Counted from the first letter of the stretch, positions 27,787 through 37,515 are shown. The stretch is 64,000 nucleotides of DNA from Falsiroseomonas frigidaquae (GCF_012163145.1 NZ_JAAVTX010000001.1:682001-746000); one strand, 5' to 3'. The notes: a model not told the origin generated them from the sequence alone. Program-made: numbers and translations.

Positions 27787-28481
27787 ACCACCCGCGCGTT
27801 GCGGCCGTGACGGCGGACCAGCTGGTAGGGCCGCAGGACATAGCCGACCGGCGCGGACCAGATGTGCACGAGGCGGGAGAAGGGGAAGGCGACGAACAGC
27901 GTCAGCCCCAGCAGGATATGCGCCTTGAACACCGGCGCCACGCCAAGGAGGTGGGAGGACGCGTCACCCCGGAAGGTGACGATGCCCTGCGCCCATTCGC
28001 TGAGCTGGATCATCACATGCCCGTCGAGATGCCCGAGCGAGAACGGGATGGTCAGCAGCCCCAGCACAAGCTGCAGCCACAGCAGCGCGAGGATGGCGAT
28101 ATCGGCCATCGAGGAGGTGGCGCGGATGCGCGCATCGAACAGCCGCCGGTGCAGCAGCATGGTCAGCCCGACGAAGCACAGCGCGCCTGCCGCACCGCCG
28201 GAGACGATGGCGAGCAGCTGCTTCTGTGGCGCGGTGATCACCAGTTCATACAGCACATGCGGCGTCAGCAGGCCGATGGTGTGGCCCGCCAGCAGGAACA
28301 GGATGCCGACATGGAAGCAGATGCTGCCGACCATGAGCTGACTGCGCCGCAGAAGCTGGGAGGAGCCGCTGCGCCAGGAATACTGTTCCCGCTCGAAGCG
28401 GATCAGGCTGCCGAGCAGCAGGATGGCGATGGCGACATAGGGGAAGATGCCGAAGGCCAGGTGGTTCAGGTAGCCGGACAT
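27783..28481 (-). CDS. narI: Respiratory nitrate reductase gamma subunit NarI
   Basis: A 232-residue cytochrome b membrane subunit with five transmembrane segments that accepts quinol electrons through two hemes. The HVGILFLLAGHTIGL segment in the N-terminal half and KAHILLGLTLFVAFPFSRLVHIWS near the C-terminus supply the heme-binding histidines. Length matches NarI (about 225). The start at 28481 is 5 bp behind the narJ stop. A longer frame upstream overlaps narJ and is not credible. Confidence 0.95.
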   Translation of the reverse strand: MSGYLNHLAFGIFPYVAIAILLLGSLIRFEREQYSWRSGSSQLLRRSQLMVGSICFHVGILFLLAGHTIGLLTPHVLYELVITAPQKQLLAIVSGGAAGALCFVGLTMLLHRRLFDARIRATSSMADIAILALLWLQLVLGLLTIPFSLGHLDGHVMIQLSEWAQGIVTFRGDASSHLLGVAPVFKAHILLGLTLFVAFPFSRLVHIWSAPVGYVLRPYQLVRRHGRNARVV

Positions 28482-28486
28482 GGGGT

Positions 28487-29203
28487 TCACCCTTGGATGG
28501 CGGCGACGCGCCGGATGACCGGGCGGCGCGGCGCGGGATTGGGGGCGCGCCGGGCAGCGCGCAGCTTGGCGGCCAGGATGTCCGGCCCGCATTCGGCGGC
28601 GGGGTCCGCGCCCTGGCCGAAGATGACCGGCGCTTCCGCCCATTCCGCGTCCAGCGCCTCCGCCGTCTGCGCGACCTCGGGCTGAGCGGGCACGGAGCCG
28701 GGGGTTGCGCCGGCGGCGCGCAGCGTAGCCTCCAGCGCGCCGGCCCAGGCGGCCTCGCGCGCCAGCAGGCGGCCATGCAGCAGGTCGATCACCGGCGCCG
28801 CATTGGCCAGCAGGCCGGTATCCCCGGTGACTGCGGCATGTTCCAGCAGCAGCGGCAGGTGATCCGGCAATTCACCCGTCGCGGGCGCCAGGCCCGCGGC
28901 GGCGTAGATGCCGATCAGCTCCACCATGGCGGGGCCGCGTTCCCGGCTGTCGCCATGGACGTGCTCGAACAGGTTCAGGCAGAGCGAGCGGGTGCGGTCG
29001 AACAGGCCGACATATTCTTCCTGCAGGTCCAGCAGCTCGGCATCCAACAGGTGACGCACAAGCGCATCGAGCGCCGGCAATGCGCCGTCCAGCGCGGCAT
29101 CCTGCGATAGGGCGCGCCGGACCTCCGGCAGCGCGTCGAGAAGTTCGGCCGTGGGGTAGGCGATCAGCGCCGCCAGGGCGCGGAGGGAGGTGCGCATGGT
29201 CAC
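28487..29203 (-). CDS. narJ: Nitrate reductase assembly chaperone NarJ
   Basis: A 238-residue helical chaperone for molybdenum-cofactor insertion into NarG. The N-terminus RALAALIAYPTAELLDALPEVR and the motif EEYVGLFDRTRSLCLNLFEHVHGDSRERGPAMVEL are typical NarJ. The start overlaps the narH stop as ATGA. Third gene of the reductase operon. Confidence 0.95.
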   Translation of the reverse strand: MTMRTSLRALAALIAYPTAELLDALPEVRRALSQDAALDGALPALDALVRHLLDAELLDLQEEYVGLFDRTRSLCLNLFEHVHGDSRERGPAMVELIGIYAAAGLAPATGELPDHLPLLLEHAAVTGDTGLLANAAPVIDLLHGRLLAREAAWAGALEATLRAAGATPGSVPAQPEVAQTAEALDAEWAEAPVIFGQGADPAAECGPDILAAKLRAARRAPNPAPRRPVIRRVAAIQG

Positions 29204-30834
29204 GCCTCCTCCTTCGCGCGCGATGGCGTTGGCGGGGGCTGCAGCGGCCGGATCGGCGGAATGGCCGGCGCGGTGCTGGCCACCGTGGGCACGCGGCGGA
29301 TTTCCACGCGCGGCGCCTGGTGCCCGGCGGAGGTGCGCTGCGTGGAGAACAGGTTGGCGGCGCTGGTGCCGGTGGTGGAGCAGCCATTGCCGAAGGTGAA
29401 GCCGCAGGACGACTTCAGGTCGAAGGTGTTCTCGGCGTATTCGCGATGGGTGGAGGGGATGACGAAGCGGTCCTCGTAATCCGCCAGCGCCATGACCTTG
29501 TACATCTCCTCAACCTGCTCGACGGTCAGGCCGACCTGGCGCAGCACATCCACATCCATGCGGTCATCCACGGTACGGCCGCGCATGTGCATCCGCATCG
29601 CCATCATGCGTTGCAGCGCCAGCACCACCGGCGCCTCCGCCCCCGCGGTCAGCAGGTTCGCCAGGTACTGCACGGGAATGCGGAGCTTGTTGACATCCGG
29701 CAGACCCTTCTCGTCCCAGCCGATATGGCCGGCCTGATGCGCGGACTGGATCGGCGACAGCGGCGGCACGTACCAGACCATCGGCAGCGTGCGGTATTCC
29801 GGGTGCAGCGGGAAGGCCACGCCCCATTCGATCGCCATCTTGTAGACGGGCGACTTGCGCGCCGCCTCCATCCACAGATCCGGCACGCCATCACGCTTCG
29901 CCGCGGCGATCACCTCCGGGTCCGAGGGATCGAGGAAGATGTCCATCTGCGAGCGGTACAGATGCTGCTCGTTCTCGACGCTCGCCGCTTCCTCGATGCG
30001 GTCGGCATCGTAGAGCATGACGCCGAGGTAGCGGATGCGGCCGACGCAGGTTTCGGAGCACACGGTGGGCTCCCCGGCCTCGATGCGCGGGAAGCAGAAG
30101 GTGCACTTCTCCGCCTTGCCGGACTGCCAGTTGTAGTAGATTTTCTTGTACGGGCAGGCGGAGACGCACATGCGCCAGCCGCGGCACTTGTCCTGGTCCA
30201 CCAGGACGATGCCATCCTCCTCCCGCTTGTAGATGGAGCCCGAGGGGCAGGCGGCGACGCAGGCCGGGTTCAGGCAGTGCTCGCACAGCCTGGGCAGGTA
30301 CATCATGAAGGTCTGTTCGAACTCGCCGTAGATCTTCTTCTGCACGCCCTCGAAGTTGCGGTCCTTCGAGCGCTTGGCGAATTCACCGCCCAGGATCTCC
30401 TCCCAGTTCGGGCCCCACTCGATCTTCTCCATCCGCTTGCCGGTGATGAGGGAAACCGGGCGCGCGGTTGGCATCGCCTTCGCTTCCGGCGCGCTCTGCA
30501 GATGCGCGTAGTCGAAGGTGAAGGGCTCGTAGTAGTCGTCGATCTGCGGCATGTCGGGGTTGGCGAAGATGTTCGCCAGCACGCGCAGGCGGCCGCCGAT
30601 GCGGGGCTGCAGCTTGCCGTTGCGCTTGCGCGTCCAGCCGCCCTTCCACTTGTCCTGGTTCTCCCAGTCCTTCGGGTAGCCGATGCCGGGCTTGGTCTCC
30701 ACATTGTTGAACCAGGCGTATTCAACACCCTCGCGGCTGGTCCAGACCTGCTTGCAGGTGACGGAGCAGGTGTGGCAGCCGATGCACTTGTCGAGGTTCA
30801 GCACCATCGCGATTTGGGCACGGACCTTCATCAC
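29200..30834 (-). CDS. narH: Respiratory nitrate reductase beta subunit NarH
   Basis: A 544-residue iron-sulfur subunit. Four cysteine groups are seen: C17/C20/C23/C27, C184/C187/C192/C196, C217/C223/C227 with Trp220 in place of the fourth cysteine (the 3Fe-4S-type site), and C244/C247/C259/C263. It carries electrons from NarI to NarG. The protein has a proline-rich C-terminal tail (about 30 residues longer than the family norm as I remember it). The start overlaps the narG stop by ATGA. Confidence 0.96.
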   Translation of the reverse strand: MMKVRAQIAMVLNLDKCIGCHTCSVTCKQVWTSREGVEYAWFNNVETKPGIGYPKDWENQDKWKGGWTRKRNGKLQPRIGGRLRVLANIFANPDMPQIDDYYEPFTFDYAHLQSAPEAKAMPTARPVSLITGKRMEKIEWGPNWEEILGGEFAKRSKDRNFEGVQKKIYGEFEQTFMMYLPRLCEHCLNPACVAACPSGSIYKREEDGIVLVDQDKCRGWRMCVSACPYKKIYYNWQSGKAEKCTFCFPRIEAGEPTVCSETCVGRIRYLGVMLYDADRIEEAASVENEQHLYRSQMDIFLDPSDPEVIAAAKRDGVPDLWMEAARKSPVYKMAIEWGVAFPLHPEYRTLPMVWYVPPLSPIQSAHQAGHIGWDEKGLPDVNKLRIPVQYLANLLTAGAEAPVVLALQRMMAMRMHMRGRTVDDRMDVDVLRQVGLTVEQVEEMYKVMALADYEDRFVIPSTHREYAENTFDLKSSCGFTFGNGCSTTGTSAANLFSTQRTSAGHQAPRVEIRRVPTVASTAPAIPPIRPLQPPPTPSRAKEEA

Positions 30835-33800
30835 ACGGTCTCCGGGGTGGTGGTTGCGGGCTCGTCCATCCAGTCGACCTTCGCCATCTTCCGCACCACC
30901 ACGAACTCGTCGCGGTTGGTGCCGATGGTGCCGTGGTAGTTGAAGCCGTAGGACAGCTGCGCGTAGCCGCCGATCATGTGCGTCGGCTTCGGCGTGGTGC
31001 GGGTGACGCTGTTGTGGATGCCGCCGCGGGTCAGCATCACCTCGCTGCCCGGCGTGTTCACGATCTTCTCCTGCGCGTGGTACATCATCACCATTCCTTC
31101 CGGGACGCGCTGGGACACCACGGCGCGGGCGGTCAGCGCGCCGTTGAGGTTGAAGGCTTCGATCCAGTCATTGTCGACGATGCCGGCCTTCACCGCGTCG
31201 ATCTCGCTCAGCCACACCACCGGGCCGCCGCGGTTCAGCGTCAGCATGATCAGGTTGTCGCTGTAGGTGCTATGGATGCCCCATTTCTGGTGCGGCGTGA
31301 TGAAGTTCAGCGCGATCTCGCGCTCTCCATTCGGCTTGGCGCCGACCATGGCGAGATGCGCCTTCAGATCCACCGGCGGCTTGTAGACGCACAGCCCTTC
31401 GCCGAAGGCCAGCATCCAGGGATGGTCCTGGTACAGCTGCTGGCGGCCGGACAGCGTGCGCCACGGGATCAGCTCATGCACGTTGGTATAGCCGGCGGTG
31501 TAGCAGACCTCCTCGCTCTCGATGCCGGACCAGGTCGGGCTGCTGATGATCTTCCGGGGCTGCGCCTGCACGTCGCGGAAACGGATCGCCTCATGCGCCT
31601 TGCCGGCAGCGAGATGCGTGTGGTCGCGCCCGGTGAATTTCCCCAGTGCCTCCCAAGCCTTCACCGCGACATGGCCGTTGGTTTCCGGCGCGAGGGAGAG
31701 GATGACCTCGCAGGCCTGCACGTCGGTTTCGATGCGCGGGCGCTGGCCGGCACCGGGCACGTCGCGGGTGCCGTTCAGCGTGCCGAGGAATTCCACCTCA
31801 TGCCCGGTCTTCCAGCCGATGCCCTTGCCGCCATTGCCCAGCTTCTCCAGCAGCGGGCCGAGCGACGTGAAGCGCGCATGGGTGGCGGGGTAGTCGCGTT
31901 CCACCACCACCACGGCCGGCATGGTGCGCCCCGGGATCGGCGCGCATTCGCCGCGCTTCCAGTCCCGCACGTCGTTCTGGGCAAGCTCCTGCGCCGTGTC
32001 ATGCATCAGCGGGTTGAGGACGACGTCCTTCTCCACGCCGAGATGCCCGACCGAAAGCTCCGAGAACCGCTTGGCGATGCCGCGGAAGATCGCCCAGTCG
32101 GTGCGGCTTTCCCAGGCCGGGTCCACCGCGGCGCTCAACGGATGGATGAAGGGATGCATGTCGGAGGTGTTGAGATCGTGCTTCTCGTACCAGGTGGCGG
32201 TCGGCAGCACGATGTCGCTGTGCACGCAGGTGGTGCTCATGCGGAAGTCGAGCGTCACCAGCAGGTCCAGCTTGCCATCCGGCGCGTCGCGCCAGACGAT
32301 CTCATCCGGCTTCACGCCGCCTTCCTCGCCAAGATCCTTACCCTGCACGCCGTTCGTCGTACCGAGCAGGTGCTTGAGGAAATACTCGTGCCCCTTGCCG
32401 GAGGAGCCCAGCAGGTTGGAGCGCCAGATGAACATGTTGCGCGGCCAGTTGGCCGGGTTCTCCGGGTCCTCGCAGGACATCCGCAGCGAACCCGCGGCCA
32501 GGCCTTGCGCGACATAATCCGCCGGCGCCAGGCCCGCCGCATCCGCCGCGGCGGCAAGGCGCAGCGGATTCTGTTCGAGCTGCGGCGCGGAGGGCAGCCA
32601 ACCCATGCGCTCCGCGCGCACGTTGAAGTCGATCAGAGATCCCGTCATGCCGGCCGGTGCCGTCGAGGCGAGCAGTTCCTCCACGCGCAGCTTCTCGTAC
32701 CGGTACTGGCCGGTATGGGCATAGAAGAAGCTGGTGGAGTTCATCTGCCGTGGCGGACGCGTCCAGTCCGTGGCAAAGGCCAGCGGCACCCAGCCGGTCT
32801 GCGGGCGCAGCTTTTCCTGCCCCACATAATGCGCCCAGCCGCCGCCGGATTTGCCGATGCAGCCGCACATCACCAGCAGGTTGATGATGCCGCGGTAGAT
32901 CATGTCGCCGTGGTACCAATGGTTCACGGCAGCGCCGAGGATGACCATCGACCTGCCCTGCGTCTTCTCCGCATTGCCGGCGAATTCGCGCGCGGTGGCG
33001 ATGATGTGGCCGCGCGGCACGCCGCAGACCTTCTCGGCCCAGGCCGGCGTATAGGGCGCATCCTCGTCGAAGCTGTCCGCGCCGTCGCCGAAGCCGCGCT
33101 CCACCCCGTAATTGGCGAGGAACAGGTCATACACGGTCGTCGCCAGCCGCGTGCTGCCATCGGCCATCGTCACCGGCATCGCCGGCACGCGGCGCGTCAG
33201 CACTTCGTCATGCGCGGTCGGATTGAAGAACTCCGGCGCGCGCCCGCCGAAATAGGGGAAGCCGACATCGGCCACCGTCTCGCTGCCGAGCAGCGTGAGG
33301 CGCGGCGTCGTGACCTCCAGCGTCCGCGCGTCGCGGCCCTCGAGGTTCCACTTGCCCTCCTCGCCCCAGCGGAAGCCGATGGAGCCCATCGGCGCATAGA
33401 GGCGCCCCGTCGCATCATCCACCGCGACGGTCTTCCAGGTTGCGTTGTTGGCCTCGCCAAGGCCATCCGCCAGGTCGGCAGCGCGCAGCTGGCGGCCGGC
33501 GACCAGGCCGCCATCCTTCTCCTCCAGCAGCACCAGCATCGGCAGGTCGGTCAGGCGGCGGCAATAGTCGAGGAAGTAGTCGCCCTTGCCCTGCGCGTGC
33601 CACTCGCTGAGGATCACATGCCCCATCGCCATGGCCAGTGCCGCATCGGTGCCCTGCTTCGGGTGCAGCCAGAGATCGGCGAATTTCGAAGCCTCGGAAT
33701 AGTCGGGCGTCACCACCACGGTCTTGGCGCCGCGGTAGCGCGCCTCGGTCATGAAATGCGCGTCGGGCGTGCGGGTCTGGGGCACGTTGCTGCCCCACAT

Positions 33801-34553
33801 CATGATCAGCCCGGCATTGTACCAGTCGGCGCTTTCGGGAACGTCCGTCTGCTCGCCCCAGGTCTGCGGGGATGAGGGCGGCAGGTCGCAGTACCAGTCG
33901 TAGAAGGACATGCAGACGCCGCCGATCAGCGACAGGTAGCGGCTGCCCGCGGCGTAGCTCACCATCGACATCGCCGGGATGGGCGAGAAGCCGATGATGC
34001 GGTCCGGCCCGTGCTGCTTCGCGGTGTGGATATTGGCGGCGGCGATCATCTCCTCCGCCTCCGCCCAGTCCACGCGCACGAAGCCGCCGAGGCCGCGCAC
34101 CTTCTGGTAGTCGCGGCGCTTCGCCTCATCGGCCTGGATGCTGGCCCAGGCGGTGACGGGGTCGGCGTGCTCCGCCTTCGCCGCGCGCCACAGCTTCAGC
34201 AGGCGCTTGCGCATCAGCGGGTGCTTCACGCGGTTGGCGCTGTACAGGTACCAGGAATAGCTGGCGCCGCGGGCACAGCCGCGTGGTTCGTGGTTCGGCA
34301 GGCCAGGCCGCGTGCGCGGGTAATCGGTCTGCTGCGTCTCCCACGTCACCACGCCGCCCTTGACGTGGATCTTCCAGGAACAGGACCCGGTGCAGTTCAC
34401 GCCATGGGTGGAACGCACCACCTTGTCCGTGGACCAGCGCTGGCGGTAGGCGTCCTCCCAGCCACGCGGCTCGTCCACCACCTGGCCGTGGCCATCGGCG
34501 AAGGGTTCCGCGGCGCGCTTGAAGAAGCCGAGGCGGTCGAGGAAATGCGACAT
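30831..34553 (-). CDS. narG: Respiratory nitrate reductase alpha subunit NarG
   Basis: A 1240-residue molybdenum bis-MGD catalytic subunit reducing nitrate to nitrite at the cytoplasmic face. The N-terminal FS0 cluster ligands His50, Cys54, Cys58 and Cys93, and the molybdenum ligand Asp223 in YCDLPP, align one residue from the E. coli positions (H49/C53/C57/C92, D222). MWGSNVPQTRTPDAHF follows. The start at 34553 lies behind AAGGAGA (9 nt). Length is normal. The gene lies 13 bp downstream of narK. Confidence 0.97.
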   Translation of the reverse strand: MSHFLDRLGFFKRAAEPFADGHGQVVDEPRGWEDAYRQRWSTDKVVRSTHGVNCTGSCSWKIHVKGGVVTWETQQTDYPRTRPGLPNHEPRGCARGASYSWYLYSANRVKHPLMRKRLLKLWRAAKAEHADPVTAWASIQADEAKRRDYQKVRGLGGFVRVDWAEAEEMIAAANIHTAKQHGPDRIIGFSPIPAMSMVSYAAGSRYLSLIGGVCMSFYDWYCDLPPSSPQTWGEQTDVPESADWYNAGLIMMWGSNVPQTRTPDAHFMTEARYRGAKTVVVTPDYSEASKFADLWLHPKQGTDAALAMAMGHVILSEWHAQGKGDYFLDYCRRLTDLPMLVLLEEKDGGLVAGRQLRAADLADGLGEANNATWKTVAVDDATGRLYAPMGSIGFRWGEEGKWNLEGRDARTLEVTTPRLTLLGSETVADVGFPYFGGRAPEFFNPTAHDEVLTRRVPAMPVTMADGSTRLATTVYDLFLANYGVERGFGDGADSFDEDAPYTPAWAEKVCGVPRGHIIATAREFAGNAEKTQGRSMVILGAAVNHWYHGDMIYRGIINLLVMCGCIGKSGGGWAHYVGQEKLRPQTGWVPLAFATDWTRPPRQMNSTSFFYAHTGQYRYEKLRVEELLASTAPAGMTGSLIDFNVRAERMGWLPSAPQLEQNPLRLAAAADAAGLAPADYVAQGLAAGSLRMSCEDPENPANWPRNMFIWRSNLLGSSGKGHEYFLKHLLGTTNGVQGKDLGEEGGVKPDEIVWRDAPDGKLDLLVTLDFRMSTTCVHSDIVLPTATWYEKHDLNTSDMHPFIHPLSAAVDPAWESRTDWAIFRGIAKRFSELSVGHLGVEKDVVLNPLMHDTAQELAQNDVRDWKRGECAPIPGRTMPAVVVVERDYPATHARFTSLGPLLEKLGNGGKGIGWKTGHEVEFLGTLNGTRDVPGAGQRPRIETDVQACEVILSLAPETNGHVAVKAWEALGKFTGRDHTHLAAGKAHEAIRFRDVQAQPRKIISSPTWSGIESEEVCYTAGYTNVHELIPWRTLSGRQQLYQDHPWMLAFGEGLCVYKPPVDLKAHLAMVGAKPNGEREIALNFITPHQKWGIHSTYSDNLIMLTLNRGGPVVWLSEIDAVKAGIVDNDWIEAFNLNGALTARAVVSQRVPEGMVMMYHAQEKIVNTPGSEVMLTRGGIHNSVTRTTPKPTHMIGGYAQLSYGFNYHGTIGTNRDEFVVVRKMAKVDWMDEPATTTPETV

Positions 34554-34566
34554 CGTCGTGGTCTCC

Positions 34567-37308
34567 TTACGCGGCGGGCTGGATGGCGGCGGCGCGCGGC
34601 GCGCGCTCGATGTCATGCAGCAGCCCGCCCTTGCGGGTGTAGATGGCCCAGGTCAGGGCGATGCAGGTGAGGTAGAAGCCGGCGAAGGCGTAGAGCGCGG
34701 CGATCGGCGTGCCGGTCAGCGCGATGGCGCTGCCATAGGCCTTGGGAACGAAGAAGGCGCCGAAGGCCGCGATGGCGGAGGTGAAGCCGATGATCGCGGC
34801 ACTCTCGCGTTCGCCCTGCGCCCGCCGCGCAGCGGCCGTAGCGTCCGGCATCAGCCGCGACATCTCCCGCCCCATGATCGCGGGGATCATCTGGAAGGTG
34901 GAGGCGTTGCCGATGCCGGTCAGCGTGAACAGCACCAGGAAGCTGGCGAAGAAGCCGATGAAGGCACCCGGTTCCTGCTTGGCACCGAGGAAGTGGATGA
35001 CGCCCAGCGTGCCGAGCACCATGCCGGTGAACACCCAGAAGGTGACGCGCCCGCCGCCCCAGCGATCGGACACCCAGCCGGTCATCGACCGTGCCAGCGC
35101 GCCGACCAGTGGCCCGAGGAAGGCAAGCGACAGCGCATCGACCGCCGGAAATTCGGTGCGCGCCAGCAGCGGGAAGCCGGCAGAGAAGCCGATGAAGGAT
35201 CCGAAGGTGCCGGTGTAGAGCCAGCACATGATCCAGTTGTGGCGCCGGCGGAAGATGACGGCCTGGTCGGCGAAGCTCGCCTTCATCGCGGCCAGGTCAT
35301 CCATGCGGAACCAGGCGGCGAAGGCGGCGAGTGCGATCAGCGGCATCCAGATCAGCCCCGCATTCTGCAGCCAGATCTGCCCGCCTTGCGGCGTGACCTG
35401 CGGGCCGCCCGCCATGGCGCCGAACATGCCCAGGGAGACGGCGATCGGCACCGCGACCTGCACCGCGCTGACGCCGAGATTGCCGAGCCCCGCATTCAGC
35501 GCCAGCGCATTCCCCTTCTCCCGCTTCGGGAAGAAGAAGGCGATGTTCGCCATGGAGGAGGCGAAGTTGCCGCCACCGAAGCCGCACAGCAGCGCCAGGG
35601 CCAGGAACATCCAGTAGGGCGTCGTCGCATCCTGCACCGCCCAGCCGATGCCGAGCGCCGGGATCATCAGCGACCAGGTGGAAAGCGTGGTCCACAGCCG
35701 CCCGCCGAAGATCGCCGGCATGAAGCTGTAGAAGATGCGCAGCGTGGCGCCGGAAAGGCCCGGCAGCGCCGCCAGCCAGAACAGCTGGTCCGTGCTGAAG
35801 CGGAAGCCCGCCGCCGGCAGCTTGGCCACCACCACGGACCACACCATCCACACCGCGAAGGACAGGAACAGGCAGGGGATGGAAACCCACAGGTTGCGCC
35901 GCGCCACGGCACGGCCGCGCCGGGCCCAGAAATCCGCATCCTCCGGCTGCCAGTCCTCGATCGCACGGCCGGCCAGCGCGCCCTGCTGCGCCGGGCCATG
36001 GATCGGCTGCATCTCCGGCAGCTCGGGCAGCGCCTTCAGCAGCGGCGCCGCGGCCTGGCGCTCCATCTGGCGGACCGAGACATGCATCCACACCAGGCTG
36101 ATGAGGGCCACGGCGAAGAGCAGCATGAAGCAGCTCTGCCGGATGCCGGTCAGGTCGTTCAGCAGGCCGAAGGCCAGCGGCAGGATGAAGCCGCCCAAGC
36201 CGCCGATCAGCCCGACGATGCCGCCCACGGCGCCGACACGGCCCGGGTAGTAGACAGGGATGTGCTTGTACACCGCGGCCTTGCCCAAGCTCATGAAGAA
36301 GCCGAGGACGAAGACCAGCACGATGAAGCCCCAGACGCCGGTCTCGATGCGGAAGCGCAGCGGGCCGCCGATGCCCTGCACCACATAGTCGGTCGGCGGG
36401 TAGGACAGCAGGAAGGTGCAGGCGACCGCGACGCCGAAGGTCCAGTACATGATGCGCCGCGCGCCGTAGCGATCCGACAGCACGCCGCCATAGGCGCGGA
36501 AGATGCTGCCCGGCACGGAATAGGCGGCGCCGATCAGGCCCGCGGTCTGGATGCTGAACCCGTAGGTCTCGATGACATAGCGCGGCAGCCACAGCGCCAG
36601 CGCAACGAAGCCGCCGAAGACGAAGAAGTAGTACAGGCTGAAGCGCCAGACCTGCACGTTGCGCAGCGGCTCCAGCATGGCGGTGAAGCTCTCGGGCTTC
36701 GTGCCTTCCACGCGGCGGCGCGCCAGGTCCGGATCGTCGCGCGTCGTGGCGTAGAAGGCGATCGCGGCGACCAGCAGGCCGAGCGCCCAGAGTTGCGCGA
36801 CCATCTGCCAGCCGAAGGCAACCATCACCGTCGGCGCCAGGAACTTGGTGACCGCGGAGCCCACATTGCCGGCGCCGAAGATGCCGAGCGCCGTGCCCTG
36901 CTTCTCCGGCGGGAACCACTTCGAGACATAGGCGACGCCGACCGAGAAGGACCCGCCGGCGATGCCGACGCCGAGCGCCGCCAGCAGGAAGGTCTCGTAG
37001 CTGTAGGCATGGCTGAGCAGGTAGGTCGCCGCCGCGGCGGCCAGCATCACGCCGGTGAAGACCAGGCGCCCGCCATGCTGGTCCGCCCAGATGCCCAGCA
37101 CCAGGCGCACCAGGCTGCCGGTCAGGATCGGCGTGCCGACCAGCAGGCCGAACTGAAACTCGCTGAGGCCGAGATCGCGCTTCGCCTGGATGCCGATGAT
37201 CGAGAAGATCGTCCAGGCGGCAAAGCAGACCGTGAAGGCCGCCGTGCTGGACCAGAGCGCCATGCTCCGGTCCCGGTCCCGTACCGCTGCGCCAACTGCG
37301 CCGTCCAT
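34567..37308 (-). CDS. narK: Fused nitrate/nitrite transporter NarK1-NarK2
   Basis: A 913-residue fusion of two 12-helix MFS nitrate transporters. The first (about 1-440) begins ALWSSTAAFTVCFAAWTIFS and contains GIFGAGNVGSAVTKF. The second (about 470-905) begins RNLWVSIPCLFLSFAVWMVWS and contains NAGLGNLGVSAVQVAVP. Both keep the NarK nitrate-signature glycine stretches. As in Paracoccus-type fusions, the NarK1-like half is thought to be a nitrate/proton symporter and the NarK2-like half a nitrate/nitrite exchanger. First gene of the nar operon, 57 bp from a perfect FNR/DNR-type box. Confidence 0.95.
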   Translation of the reverse strand: MDGAVGAAVRDRDRSMALWSSTAAFTVCFAAWTIFSIIGIQAKRDLGLSEFQFGLLVGTPILTGSLVRLVLGIWADQHGGRLVFTGVMLAAAAATYLLSHAYSYETFLLAALGVGIAGGSFSVGVAYVSKWFPPEKQGTALGIFGAGNVGSAVTKFLAPTVMVAFGWQMVAQLWALGLLVAAIAFYATTRDDPDLARRRVEGTKPESFTAMLEPLRNVQVWRFSLYYFFVFGGFVALALWLPRYVIETYGFSIQTAGLIGAAYSVPGSIFRAYGGVLSDRYGARRIMYWTFGVAVACTFLLSYPPTDYVVQGIGGPLRFRIETGVWGFIVLVFVLGFFMSLGKAAVYKHIPVYYPGRVGAVGGIVGLIGGLGGFILPLAFGLLNDLTGIRQSCFMLLFAVALISLVWMHVSVRQMERQAAAPLLKALPELPEMQPIHGPAQQGALAGRAIEDWQPEDADFWARRGRAVARRNLWVSIPCLFLSFAVWMVWSVVVAKLPAAGFRFSTDQLFWLAALPGLSGATLRIFYSFMPAIFGGRLWTTLSTWSLMIPALGIGWAVQDATTPYWMFLALALLCGFGGGNFASSMANIAFFFPKREKGNALALNAGLGNLGVSAVQVAVPIAVSLGMFGAMAGGPQVTPQGGQIWLQNAGLIWMPLIALAAFAAWFRMDDLAAMKASFADQAVIFRRRHNWIMCWLYTGTFGSFIGFSAGFPLLARTEFPAVDALSLAFLGPLVGALARSMTGWVSDRWGGGRVTFWVFTGMVLGTLGVIHFLGAKQEPGAFIGFFASFLVLFTLTGIGNASTFQMIPAIMGREMSRLMPDATAAARRAQGERESAAIIGFTSAIAAFGAFFVPKAYGSAIALTGTPIAALYAFAGFYLTCIALTWAIYTRKGGLLHDIERAPRAAAIQPAA

Positions 37309-37364
37309 CTGCCCACACCTTTTGCCGTGCGGGCGGACCCTGATGCCGTGACGAAGCAGCCGTC

Positions 37365-37378
37365 TTGATTCAAATCAA
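37365..37378. promoter_or_regulatory. FNR/DNR-type box, perfect consensus, in front of narK
   Basis: TTGAT-TCAA-ATCAA matches the FNR/DNR consensus TTGAT-N4-ATCAA at all ten arm positions, flanked by C and G that extend the palindrome. It ends 57 bp before the narK start, a suitable distance for class II activation of the nar operon. Confidence 0.85.
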
Positions 37379-37458
37379 GTCGCGGTGAGGATGCCCCATA
37401 GAAATTGGCTCAAAGCTAAGCCGGACAAGCGAATCGGTGACCGAAATCGGATCTTTTC

Positions 37459-37472
37459 ATGATATGGATCAA
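37459..37472. promoter_or_regulatory. FNR/DNR-type box with one mismatch, in front of the Crp/Fnr gene
   Basis: ATGAT-ATGG-ATCAA differs from the TTGAT-N4-ATCAA consensus only at its first base. It lies 43 bp before the GTG start of the divergent Crp/Fnr gene, so autoregulation (activation or repression) is likely. Confidence 0.65.
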
Positions 37473-37515
37473 GAGAATGATTGACGACCACCCCTAGCGT
37501 CACGGGAGCCTCGTC

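Noticed and set aside
29080-30939. 619-codon open frame on the + strand
   Set aside because: Antisense to narH, whose iron-sulfur cysteine motifs are unmistakable on the other strand.
30933-33875. 980-codon open frame on the + strand
   Set aside because: It lies entirely antisense to narG; long antisense frames are normal in very GC-rich DNA, and its translation is low-complexity and His/Arg/Ala-rich with no domain.
34519-37368. 949-codon open frame on the + strand
   Set aside because: Antisense to the fused narK gene, with charged low-complexity translation; an artefact of GC skew at codon positions.
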